Notes under the pieces: model-generated | What the model saw: only the letters and a program-made list of their open reading frames with translations | What the model was told of the DNA's origin: nothing | The model's database searches: none | Made by a program: the position numbers and the translations under genes | NCBI GenBank assembly: GCA_964471595.1 | Contig: CAYYGN010000035.1 | Location: forward strand, 1-26,329 | DNA length: 26,329 nucleotides | DNA from: JAGNXB01 sp964471595 | GTDB taxonomy: Bacteria; Bacteroidota; Bacteroidia; Chitinophagales; Saprospiraceae | Direction: 5' to 3' | Part shown: one piece after another, positions 15,364 through 23,302 of the stretch | Layout of the letters: each line of letters opens with the position of its first letter | Position numbering within the stretch: the stretch's first letter is position 1

Positions 15364-15800
15364 CGCCATTCAGGCAGGAAGAATTTCACGATCCATGGCG
15401 GGGCTAATGACAGATGGGCACTTCTATGAACCTCTGAAATAGGCCAAATTCAAAAAGAACCAAGTGGGACGAGGCGGCGTAACCGCGTGTCGCCATAGCT
15501 TCAGCGGTGGCACAAGGCGCATGGCCATAGCTACGGAACTGAGCGCCAACGAAGTAACACTTGAATAGCCCTTGTCAAAAGGACGATTGGCCATAGAATG
15601 GGGTTGATTGAGGTGCTCAGATAGATATTCGCCTTATAATCGTTTGGGAGCCGGCGATTACCCGGGGAAAGAAGAAATGCACATCCCGGAAATCCCAATC
15701 GCCTGGCAATTTGGAAAAATCAATGGAAACTTAATGAGGAATGGGTGGGAAAAGACAGTCGAATTCAAGGGCCAGTAATATTCAATACGAGGGCAAGGCC
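15364..15800. other. Intergenic stretch without a supportable gene
   Basis: This part of the 470-bp divergent interval shows no convincing coding region, tRNA or terminator. The motif GCCATAG occurs three times (15492-15498, 15524-15530, 15590-15596; the first two extend to GCCATAGCT). A 34-codon open stretch begins with GTG at 15464 and ends at TAG 15566-15568, but it has no recognisable family. It could be a decayed gene, a small RNA locus or plain regulatory spacer. Confidence 0.4.
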
Positions 15801-15808
15801 TACCTTTG
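15801..15808 (+). promoter_or_regulatory. -7 box for the TonB receptor operon
   Basis: TACCTTTG is an exact TAnnTTTG match 13 nt before the ATG at 15822, giving a very short leader of roughly 8 nt. No clear -33 element was seen. Confidence 0.6.
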
Positions 15809-15821
15809 GACATCTTAGCGT

Positions 15822-18581
15822 ATGATGATCCGAACCCTGACCCTGGCTTTCATGTTGCTGCCTTGCTGGATGACGGCAACTCTTTGGTCACAAACGACAG
15901 AGGTGCGCGGTAGGGTGGTGGATGCCCTGTCCGGCCTTCCGATCGGAAATGCTGCCTTGGTGGCCGGTGACATGGTTTTTCCGGCCGACGAAAACGGCCG
16001 TTTCAGAGCGAGGCTGACGACGGAGGTGGACACTGTATTTCGTCTCACCGCCGAAGGGTGGGAGGATCAGGAGTACCGAATGTCTGCCCAGGCAGGGGCG
16101 GAGTGGGATCTGGGCGATGTCGCGTTGGTGGCCGCGTATGATCAACGATTACAAAACCTGGCGAGGGACATTCCGGTCATCGAGCTGACGGAAGCGGATT
16201 TTGACGAGAACGCTACTGGCAATATTTCGGGGCTGCTGCAGGCATCCCGTGATCCATTTTTGCGGGCTGCGGCCTTCCAGTTTTCATCGGTTCGATTCCG
16301 GATTCGGGGATACGAGTCGAGATTCACCACCGTATTGATGAATGGAGTTCAAGCCAATGACCCGGGCACCGGGGATGTATACTGGAGTGAATGGGCGGGA
16401 TTGAATGATGTTATGCGAACCCAGGAAAACCTGGTGGGGCTGGCTTATCAGGGCGACATCCTTTCGCACATGGGTGGTGTGTCCACTTTTGATACGCGGG
16501 CGCACCGGCAGCGTCGTCAAACGAGGGTAGGGTATGCCATTTCCAACCGGACGTTTACGCACCGGCTCATGGCTACGCATTCTACAGGATGGAGAAAAGG
16601 GGGATGGGCTTTGTCGGTCTCCGGTTCACGGCGATGGGGTGATGAGGGATATCTGCCCGGCACCTTTTTTGACGGGTATTCGTATTTTCTGTCTGCGGAC
16701 AAACGGCTGGGGTCCAAGCACATCCTTAATCTGACCGTTTTCGGTTCACCCGTGCGAAGGGGGCGTTCAACGGCGAGCACCCAGGAGCAGTACGATATAG
16801 CTGGGTCTGTGTACTACAATCCGTATTGGGGTTATCAGGAAGGCAAGGTGCGCAACAGCCGCGTGCTGGATACCCATCAACCAACGGCCATACTCCGGTA
16901 CGACTGGCAACTTCGTCATGACAGACGGCTCATGGCCGCCTTTTCCTGGCAGCAGGGCAAATACGGGTCTTCGTCACTCGAATGGAATGGAGGAAGAGAC
17001 CCCAGGGCGGAATATTACCGGAGATGGCCGAGTAGTGTGGAGGATCCGGGGGTGGGCGAGGAAATGCGGCAATATTTGCGCGAACGCGAGGACCTCCGCC
17101 AGGTCAATTGGGCCTACATGTATGCTGCCAATCGCCACAATCTGCAAACCATACGGGACGTGGATGGCATCATTGGGCAGGATGTGACGGGGCTCCGGTC
17201 CCAATACATGGTTCAGGAATACCGCAGTGATGCGCGGACATTACAGGGTCGGGTGACGTTCCAGACCAGCATCAACAACCGGCATCTATTCAGTGTAGGT
17301 GTGCAGGGCCAACAATTGAGTACGGATTATTTCAAGAAGGCCCTGGATTTGCTCGGGGGGGATTTTTGGCTGGATGTCGACCGTTTTGCCGAGTTTGATT
17401 TTCCCGATGATCCCGATGTGCTGCAAAATGATCTTGACCGGCCCAACCATTTGATCCGTGAAGGGGATCGTTTCGGGTATGATTACCGCATACATGCCCG
17501 TAATGCACAGGTGTGGTCCCAGCTATTTTTTTCCGGACGCCGATGGGACGGTTTTTTGGGAGGCGAAGCGGGCTATGCGGATTTTTACCGGGAAGGGAAG
17601 GTCCGTACCGGGCGGTTTCCGGACAACTCCCTCGGTCGATCAGCCATTCTGGATTTTCTGACCTGGAAGGCCAAAGGGGGACTCACCTACAAGCTGGATG
17701 GACGTAATTATTTCACCCTGGCGGCGTTTGCCTCCGAAGGGGCACAGGATTTCCAGAGCGGATTTGTCAGTCCTCGTACGAGGAATGATGTCATTCAGGA
17801 TCTGCCTACCGAAAAGATTTTGGGTGGGGAAGCGGCTTATCATTTGCATTCTCCTGTCCTCAAATTCAGAGCTACCGGATATTGGACTGACATCCGGGAT
17901 CAGGTGGATGTCCTTACCTTTTTCAATGACCTGGCCAACACTTTCGGCAATTACATCCTCAGGGATTTGCATCGCCGGCATGTCGGTTCCGAGTGGGGTC
18001 TTGAATACAAACTGACGCCGGCGGTGGAGCTCAACGGAGCTGCTGCCATCGGGCAATATTTTTACACCAACCGCGCCCGTGCCACGGTCATTCAGGATAA
18101 TACCGGTTTGCCGGTTTATACGGATCGGGTAGTCTATCTCCGTCATTTCCGTTTGGACGGAATGCCTCAGCAAGCCTATTCCGTGGGTGCCACCTACAAC
18201 AGCAGGAGGTTTTGGTTTGTCAACTTGCAGGTCAATTATTTCCGCAATACCTATCTGGACTTTTCACCGGACCGGCGCACAGCGGCTGCTGTGGAGGGCG
18301 TTGAACCCGGGTCACCAACCTGGGACGCCATCCTGGAACAAGAGGAGTTGCCGGACGGCATCATGGTCAACGTTTTTGGCGGCAAGTCCTGGAAAGCAGG
18401 ACAAACATTTCTCTATCTCAATGCAGGCATCAACAACTTGTTGAACAATACGCGCATCCGCACCGGTGGATTCGAACAGCTCCGGTTTGATGATGAGTCC
18501 CGGGAGGTTGGGCGATTCCCCAACCGGTACTTCTACGCGTTTGGACTGAATTATTTTGTCAACCTCAGCGTGCGCTTCTGA
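15822..18581 (+). CDS. TonB-dependent outer-membrane receptor with carboxypeptidase-like N-domain
   Basis: A 919-residue outer-membrane receptor. The signal peptide (IRTLTLAFMLLPCWMTATLW, cleavage near SQ) is followed by a carboxypeptidase-regulatory-like beta sandwich (about residues 25-105: EVRGRVVDALSGLPIGNAAL ... DENGRFRARL), common in Bacteroidota receptors. The plug (about 115-235) contains VRFRIRGYESRFTTVLMNGV and GVSTFDTRA. The remainder is a 22-strand-type barrel ending in the aromatic strand YFVNLSVRF. It imports a ligand using TonB energy. Its neighbours, a DUF5689 lipoprotein 3 nt downstream and a T9SS-secreted PLD-like enzyme, suggest they supply the ligand. The substrate is unknown; there is no SusD partner, so it is not a typical glycan locus. 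Confidence 0.93.
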   Translation: MMIRTLTLAFMLLPCWMTATLWSQTTEVRGRVVDALSGLPIGNAALVAGDMVFPADENGRFRARLTTEVDTVFRLTAEGWEDQEYRMSAQAGAEWDLGDVALVAAYDQRLQNLARDIPVIELTEADFDENATGNISGLLQASRDPFLRAAAFQFSSVRFRIRGYESRFTTVLMNGVQANDPGTGDVYWSEWAGLNDVMRTQENLVGLAYQGDILSHMGGVSTFDTRAHRQRRQTRVGYAISNRTFTHRLMATHSTGWRKGGWALSVSGSRRWGDEGYLPGTFFDGYSYFLSADKRLGSKHILNLTVFGSPVRRGRSTASTQEQYDIAGSVYYNPYWGYQEGKVRNSRVLDTHQPTAILRYDWQLRHDRRLMAAFSWQQGKYGSSSLEWNGGRDPRAEYYRRWPSSVEDPGVGEEMRQYLREREDLRQVNWAYMYAANRHNLQTIRDVDGIIGQDVTGLRSQYMVQEYRSDARTLQGRVTFQTSINNRHLFSVGVQGQQLSTDYFKKALDLLGGDFWLDVDRFAEFDFPDDPDVLQNDLDRPNHLIREGDRFGYDYRIHARNAQVWSQLFFSGRRWDGFLGGEAGYADFYREGKVRTGRFPDNSLGRSAILDFLTWKAKGGLTYKLDGRNYFTLAAFASEGAQDFQSGFVSPRTRNDVIQDLPTEKILGGEAAYHLHSPVLKFRATGYWTDIRDQVDVLTFFNDLANTFGNYILRDLHRRHVGSEWGLEYKLTPAVELNGAAAIGQYFYTNRARATVIQDNTGLPVYTDRVVYLRHFRLDGMPQQAYSVGATYNSRRFWFVNLQVNYFRNTYLDFSPDRRTAAAVEGVEPGSPTWDAILEQEELPDGIMVNVFGGKSWKAGQTFLYLNAGINNLLNNTRIRTGGFEQLRFDDESREVGRFPNRYFYAFGLNYFVNLSVRF

Positions 18582-18584
18582 TCC

Positions 18585-19901
18585 ATGAAAAAAACAATAT
18601 TTCTTCTCTCCTGGGTTTTGCCACTGATGATGGCTTCGTGTGTCGATTTGAAGTTTGATGAGCCGCCGCCAGGCGGAGAACCCGTTCAAATCACCCCTAA
18701 TGCTACCCTTGAGCAAGTCAAGGCCTTCTACGTGCCTGGGGCATTCACCCCCATACCTGATTCGATGGTCATTCGTGCCGTAGTAGTGGCCGATGACCGG
18801 TCGGGTAATTTTTACAAGACTCTGGTGATTCAGGATGAGACGGGCGGCATTGAACTGAAAGTGAATGCCATCGGACTTTTCAATGATTTTCCGACAGGAA
18901 GGGAAGTGTTTCTTTTTTGCCGTGGATTGCTGATCAGCGATTACAATGGTCTCCTTCAGCTTGGAGGCAGTACCTATCTGGATAACGGCCAAACCCGGCT
19001 GGGCGGCATTGAAGAAGTATTGATCGACAAATATTTGATACCCGGCAGGCGCGATCAGGCAGTAACCCCCAAAACGTCAACCATTCAGGGATTAGGCCTC
19101 GATGACCTCAGTACCCTGGTGCGTCTCGAGGAGGTGGAATTTGCGGATGACAGTGCCAACGAACCCTATGCGGATCCGGTCAATCAGTTTTCGATCAACC
19201 GAAATGTACAGGATTGTCAGGGCAACACGATAATTCTACGATCCAGCGGTTATGCGGAATTTGCGGGTGTTCCCACTCCGGGCGGAAAGGGAGACCTTAC
19301 GGCGGTCGTAGGGGTATTTGGAGGATCGCTCCAACTCTTCATCCGGGACACTTCCGATGTCCGTATGGAGGGGCCCCGCTGTGGTCAGGGAGGTCCGGAC
19401 GGATTGGACGCCTTGAACCAGGATTTCGAGACGGTTGGCAACCAGCAGGATGTCCAACTGGCCGGATGGATCAATACGGCCACCGTGGGTTCACGGGTTT
19501 GGCGTGGGCGCACCTTCGACAACAATACCTACGTGCAGGCCACGGCATTCGGCGATTCGGAACCGGACATGCAAACATGGCTCATCACGCCGGCCATCCA
19601 TCTAACCGTTCCCAAAACGCTGCAGTTTCGTTCCGCAGTGGCCTTTTATACCCATTCCAGTACCGAAGTGTTGATTTCCACGGACTTCAACGGTACCGAT
19701 CCGCAAACGGCTACCTGGATCCCGTTGACGGCTACGCTGGCTGGTTCCGGCCAAAGTAATTACCAATGGGTGTCATCCGGTGTCGTGGATTTGTCCGGAT
19801 ATTCCGGCAAGGGATACATTGCTTTCCGGTATGCGGGCAGTGGCCCCGGGGGACAGACCACCACCTTCATCGTGGATGATGTGGTCGTACAAAACAAATG
19901 A
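18585..19901 (+). CDS. DUF5689 domain-containing lipoprotein
   Basis: A 438-residue lipoprotein with signal KKTIFLLSWVLPLMMASC and lipidated Cys19. Residues about 45-270 match DUF5689: VIRAVVVADDRSGNFYKTLV, IQDETGGIELKVNAIGLF, GREVFLFCRGLLISDYNGL and LQLGG. The domain resembles an OB-fold often encoded beside TonB-dependent receptors. The C-terminal part (about 285-438) is a jelly-roll/choice-of-anchor-J-like module (LNQDFETV, TWLITPAIHL, YIAFRYAG, TFIVDDVVVQ). It is likely surface-exposed and works with the receptor encoded 3 nt upstream. Biochemical function is not established for the domain; ligand binding is an inference. The next gene starts 6 nt after its stop. Confidence 0.88.
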   Translation: MKKTIFLLSWVLPLMMASCVDLKFDEPPPGGEPVQITPNATLEQVKAFYVPGAFTPIPDSMVIRAVVVADDRSGNFYKTLVIQDETGGIELKVNAIGLFNDFPTGREVFLFCRGLLISDYNGLLQLGGSTYLDNGQTRLGGIEEVLIDKYLIPGRRDQAVTPKTSTIQGLGLDDLSTLVRLEEVEFADDSANEPYADPVNQFSINRNVQDCQGNTIILRSSGYAEFAGVPTPGGKGDLTAVVGVFGGSLQLFIRDTSDVRMEGPRCGQGGPDGLDALNQDFETVGNQQDVQLAGWINTATVGSRVWRGRTFDNNTYVQATAFGDSEPDMQTWLITPAIHLTVPKTLQFRSAVAFYTHSSTEVLISTDFNGTDPQTATWIPLTATLAGSGQSNYQWVSSGVVDLSGYSGKGYIAFRYAGSGPGGQTTTFIVDDVVVQNK

Positions 19902-19907
19902 TGTCGG

Positions 19908-22109
19908 GTGGTTGATTTCCTGAAGTTCCTGGTGCGTCCTGTCCGGGCAATGGCAATAGTGGCGATCATGTCCCACGCTTCGGCTTATGCCCAGATTCCG
20001 ATTGTCCAGGCGAGATCCGAAGCCCTGGGGAGTACGGTTACCATCCGGGGATGGGTCACCAATGGTCCGGAATTGGGAAGCATTAGATATGTAGAAGATG
20101 AGACGGCAGGTATGGCCTTGTTCCCCGGCGTGGGTTCGGTGCCCGATTTTGCCAATCAGGTCAAAAGGGGGGACAGCATTGAGGTGACTGGTGTCCTTGT
20201 CGATTTCAACGGATTGTTGGAGTTGAATCCGGTCCTCGGCTATACAGTCCTCTCCCAGGGAATTAACCTGCCTGCGCCGAATCTGTTGCTTTTGGCAGAA
20301 GTGGAGGACGAAACCTGGGAATCGAGGCTTGTGCGACTCGAGCATGTCCGGTTCAGCGATGAGGGCTATTTTTCAGCCAACCAGCAATATCAATTGGAAG
20401 ACGCATTCGGTGACAGTCTGGCCCTGTATGTACGTTCCAACCATCCGCTAGTAGGAGCGCCCATTCCTGTGGGCGATGTGGATGTCGTCGCCATCGTCTC
20501 CGATTACAACGGTGTCCAGGTATTGCCCAGGGATGGGGCGGACATCTCGCCATCCGGAAGCCTTTTTTTCGTGGATTGGGTCCGTCAGATTGACGTGAGT
20601 CCCACCACCGTAACTATGACCTGGGGTACCAATATCCCCTCCTCGGCCATTGTCCGGTATGGACCACCGGGCGGACCAGTGAGCGAAGACACGCTGGCTG
20701 GAATGTCTCTCCAGCACGTGTACACCCTGGACAGTCTGTTGCCGGCAACGGTTTATGAAGTGCAGGTGATGGCACGACATCCGGGCGGTGAGATACCCGG
20801 GAATACCAGGTTCATGAGTACGGCCTCCCATTTGCAGGGCCAGGTTGAAGTTTACTTCAACCATGGGGTTGATCCCTCCTTCAGTACCGGGCCCATGCCG
20901 ATCACCACCTCCGGAGATGAAGTGCTGGACGTGCTGCTGGACGCCATTGCCCAGGCGGAGGCCTCCATTGATGTGTGTATTTACAACATCAACGAGACGG
21001 CGATCGTGCTTGCCCTGGAACAAGCCGTGGCTCAGGGCGTCCAGGTGCGCCTCATTGCGGCCCTGGCCACCGCCAATAGTGCGCTGAACCCGCCGCCTTC
21101 CTTTCCGGTGCTGTATGGCAATAAATGGGCACTGATGCACAACAAGTTTGTGGTTTTTGATGACGGGATACCCGAAAAGGCCGCTGTGTTTACCGGCTCC
21201 ATGAATTTCACGACGCCGATGATCCACGATCATCCCAACAACATGTTGATGGTGCGTGATCAAGCCCTTGCAAGAGCCTATGTCATGGAATTTGAAGAAA
21301 TGTGGGGTGGGTTCGGACCGGAGCCGGACAGTGTCCAAAGCAGGTTTGGTGCTGCCAAAAAATCTAATACACCACAATTGTTTCGGGTTGGTGACGACCT
21401 GGTGGAGTTGTATTTTTCGCCCAGTGACCAAACCAACAGGGCCATTATTGAAGCCATTGATTCTGTCAGAGAGGAGATGCAGTTTGCGTTGCTCACCTTC
21501 ACGAAGGATGATCTGGCGGAAGCCATCGTCCGGCGGGTGCAGGACGGACAGGTGGTAAGAGGCATCATCGACAACATCAACGACAACGGATCAGAATTTG
21601 CCTATCTGAAGGCAGAGGGGGTGGATGTTCGGGATGATACGCCTACCCGGATTCTGCATCACAAATACGCGATTCTGGATCAGGAGCGCGTCATTACCGG
21701 ATCCCATAACTGGAGCAATGCCGCCAACGTACAAAATGATGAAAACACCCTGATCCTGCACAGTCCCTCTTTGGCCAATCAGTTTCTCCAGGAATTCGAA
21801 GCGAGGTGGGATGAACTGGAACCGGCAGGTGTTCACCCGTTGGGCAGTCCGGCCTTGATGGAATGGCATGCCGGATTTTCGGCGGGACAGTTGTGGATAC
21901 GGACGATATCCGTTGCCGAACAAACAGGGTACTGGATGTGCTCGGATCCAAGGGGCAACACGTTGTGGAAAACCCAAGGACGGATACAGACGGGTACCCA
22001 AACCCACCTGATGGCTGTACCGAATACCTCTTCCGGCTGGTACGTGTTGAGTTGGGTCTCTGGTGACCGGATGCCCATGCATTCCAGAGTATTGGTCAAG
22101 GCGGACTGA
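19908..22109 (+). CDS. Secreted phospholipase-D-like protein with T9SS type A sorting domain
   Basis: A 733-residue protein, GTG start (an ATG at 19950 is the alternative; the GTG gives Lys/Arg before the hydrophobic core). Order: signal peptide to about Ala28; an OB-fold-like region at 30-215 similar to DUF5689 (TVTIRGWVTNG, GDSIEVTGVLVDFNGLLELN); a fibronectin III-like domain at about 222-305; two PLD halves with intact HKD motifs, HNKFVVFD (411-418) with GSMNF, and HHKYAILD (584-591) with GSHNW; and a C-terminal T9SS sorting domain (about 655-733: GNTLWKTQG, SGWYVLSW, RVLVKAD). PLD superfamily enzymes cleave phosphodiesters in lipids or nucleic acids; the substrate here is undetermined. 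It sits in the TonB receptor-DUF5689 operon, and its stop overlaps the next ATG. Confidence 0.9.
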   Translation: MVDFLKFLVRPVRAMAIVAIMSHASAYAQIPIVQARSEALGSTVTIRGWVTNGPELGSIRYVEDETAGMALFPGVGSVPDFANQVKRGDSIEVTGVLVDFNGLLELNPVLGYTVLSQGINLPAPNLLLLAEVEDETWESRLVRLEHVRFSDEGYFSANQQYQLEDAFGDSLALYVRSNHPLVGAPIPVGDVDVVAIVSDYNGVQVLPRDGADISPSGSLFFVDWVRQIDVSPTTVTMTWGTNIPSSAIVRYGPPGGPVSEDTLAGMSLQHVYTLDSLLPATVYEVQVMARHPGGEIPGNTRFMSTASHLQGQVEVYFNHGVDPSFSTGPMPITTSGDEVLDVLLDAIAQAEASIDVCIYNINETAIVLALEQAVAQGVQVRLIAALATANSALNPPPSFPVLYGNKWALMHNKFVVFDDGIPEKAAVFTGSMNFTTPMIHDHPNNMLMVRDQALARAYVMEFEEMWGGFGPEPDSVQSRFGAAKKSNTPQLFRVGDDLVELYFSPSDQTNRAIIEAIDSVREEMQFALLTFTKDDLAEAIVRRVQDGQVVRGIIDNINDNGSEFAYLKAEGVDVRDDTPTRILHHKYAILDQERVITGSHNWSNAANVQNDENTLILHSPSLANQFLQEFEARWDELEPAGVHPLGSPALMEWHAGFSAGQLWIRTISVAEQTGYWMCSDPRGNTLWKTQGRIQTGTQTHLMAVPNTSSGWYVLSWVSGDRMPMHSRVLVKAD

Positions 22110-22846
22110 TGGACGCCAAGGAATTCCGTTTCAAACAATTCCGCGTTAGGCAACAATTCGCCGCCATGCGGGTGAGCACGGACGGGGTTTTATTGGGTGC
22201 CTGGAGCCGGCATCCTTCCCCTCGGCGAATCCTGGATGTCGGTACAGGGACAGGACTTTTGGCGCTCATGCTGGCCCAGCGTTACCCTTCCGCCCGAATC
22301 GATGCCATTGAGGTGGATGAAGGGGCATTACTGGATGCCGAAAGAAATTTCCAGGATTCCCCCTGGTCAGAACGGCTGCGGCTGATCGGTAGCGATTTTG
22401 TGGCATGGGCCGATCATGCCGCAGAGACGGGCACTTATGATCTGATTGTATGCAACCCTCCTTTTTTTGCCGGTCAGTTGCCTTCCGCCAATAGCCAAAG
22501 AGAAACGGCTCGCCATGAAACCCGGATGACCCTTGCCTTACTGGTGCGGGCCGTAGCGAGTTTGCTGCGTTCCGGGGGCCGATTCGACATTCTCCTTCCT
22601 TCGCAAAGAGGACCTGAGTTGCAGGCAGAGGCGGCGGGATGGTCATTGTATACTCGGCGGATTTGGGCTGTTTCCTACCGGGAAGACCAACCTTGTTCCA
22701 GATGGTTAGTTTCCCTGAGCCGACAGGCAGGTGCTGCCGAACGCCATACCCACTTCATCCTGGAAAGCGGAACAGATCGATATACGCCTGATCACTGGCG
22801 TCTCACCGAGACTTTCTACCTGGAGAACGGAATAAAAATGGGGTGA
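22109..22846 (+). CDS. trmN6: tRNA1(Val) (adenine(37)-N6)-methyltransferase
   Basis: A 245-residue SAM-dependent methyltransferase. The N-terminus KQFRVRQQFAAMRVSTDGVL is the typical TrmN6 (YfiC) start, motif I is ILDVGTGTGLLAL (41-53), the acidic residue follows in DAIEVDEGAL, and the catalytic NPPFF motif of N6-adenine methyltransferases lies at residues 116-120. It methylates A37 of valine tRNA in the cytoplasm. The ATG overlaps the stop of the PLD-like gene (TGATG at 22107-22111), so this housekeeping gene appears to be the last gene of the receptor operon. The coding end overlaps the terminator hairpin. Confidence 0.92.
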   Translation: MDAKEFRFKQFRVRQQFAAMRVSTDGVLLGAWSRHPSPRRILDVGTGTGLLALMLAQRYPSARIDAIEVDEGALLDAERNFQDSPWSERLRLIGSDFVAWADHAAETGTYDLIVCNPPFFAGQLPSANSQRETARHETRMTLALLVRAVASLLRSGGRFDILLPSQRGPELQAEAAGWSLYTRRIWAVSYREDQPCSRWLVSLSRQAGAAERHTHFILESGTDRYTPDHWRLTETFYLENGIKMG

Positions 22847-22868
22847 AGAATTTCTTCACCCCATTTTT
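22834..22868. terminator. Bidirectional terminator overlapping both convergent stop codons
   Basis: A 17-bp perfect inverted repeat with arms at 22834-22850 and 22852-22868 (AAAAATGGGGTGAAGAA and its complement). It contains the trmN6 stop codon at 22844-22846 and its right end meets the stop of the minus-strand gene at 22868-22870. A and T runs at both ends let it terminate transcripts from either side. Confidence 0.85.
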
Positions 22869-23131
22869 CAGTTGGCCAGGTTGACCTCTGCTTCGGCAAG
22901 AATGGCTTTGGCGAGGTCGAGAATACGGGTATCCGTGAGTTCGACATATCCGCCATGGGGGCCTGGCTGTATGTGTTTTTCCACCAGTTCGCCTTCATCG
23001 TCGATTTTGTTGGCCCCGAAATAATTTCTGACGGCTTGTTCGTCCAAATGGAGCTCGTCAGCGATTCTCTTCACGCTTCCGGTGGGAAGGGCGTGTTTTA
23101 TTTTTCTGAGTTCTTCAAAGGTGATGTACAT
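22868..23131 (-). CDS. Small helix-turn-helix DNA-binding-like protein
   Basis: An 87-residue protein, MYITFEELRKIKHALPTGSV to EAEVNLAN. Residues about 17-38 (TGSVKRIADELHLDEQAVRNYF) resemble a helix-turn-helix, followed by an acidic linker and the segment IQPGPHGGYVELTDTRILDL, then a C-terminal helix. Small proteins of this shape occur widely in Bacteroidota and are usually listed as DNA-binding proteins of unknown role. The gene is convergent with trmN6 and has a -7 box at 23183-23190, giving a leader of about 45 nt. The upstream -33 region lies at or inside the assembly gap. Targets are unknown. Confidence 0.75.
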   Translation of the reverse strand: MYITFEELRKIKHALPTGSVKRIADELHLDEQAVRNYFGANKIDDEGELVEKHIQPGPHGGYVELTDTRILDLAKAILAEAEVNLAN

Positions 23132-23182
23132 GGCTCGAAGATTTTGTCCTGGCCTAAAGTTAAGTCAATATTGATAACTGAC

Positions 23183-23190
23183 CAAAAGTA
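23183..23190 (-). promoter_or_regulatory. -7 box for the small HTH gene
   Basis: On the minus strand this reads TACTTTTG, an exact TAnnTTTG match, with its -33 position falling at the edge of or within the N run. It predicts transcription toward the ATG at 23131. Confidence 0.55.
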
Positions 23191-23202
23191 TTTCTATTGC
23201 GA

Positions 23203-23302
23203 NNNNNNNNNNNNNNNNNNNNNNNNNNNNNNNNNNNNNNNNNNNNNNNNNNNNNNNNNNNNNNNNNNNNNNNNNNNNNNNNNNNNNNNNNNNNNNNNNN
23301 NN
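23203..23302. other. Assembly gap of 100 N
   Basis: Exactly 100 unknown bases, a conventional placeholder for a gap of unknown length. It truncates the PhzF-like gene on its right side. Any continuous reading frame across it is an artefact. Confidence 0.99.

Noticed and set aside
15492..15596. Three GCCATAG copies as a possible CRISPR or IS remnant
   Set aside because: The repeats are only 7-9 bp, unevenly spaced, and there are no cas genes, terminal inverted repeats or transposase motifs.
16289..16299. GGTTCGATTCC, resembling a tRNA T-arm
   Set aside because: It lies inside the plug domain coding sequence of the TonB receptor and no acceptor, D or anticodon arms fit around it.
20448..21431. 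327-codon minus-strand frame
   Set aside because: Antisense to the PLD-like gene with intact HKD motifs; His-rich composition typical of a shadow frame.
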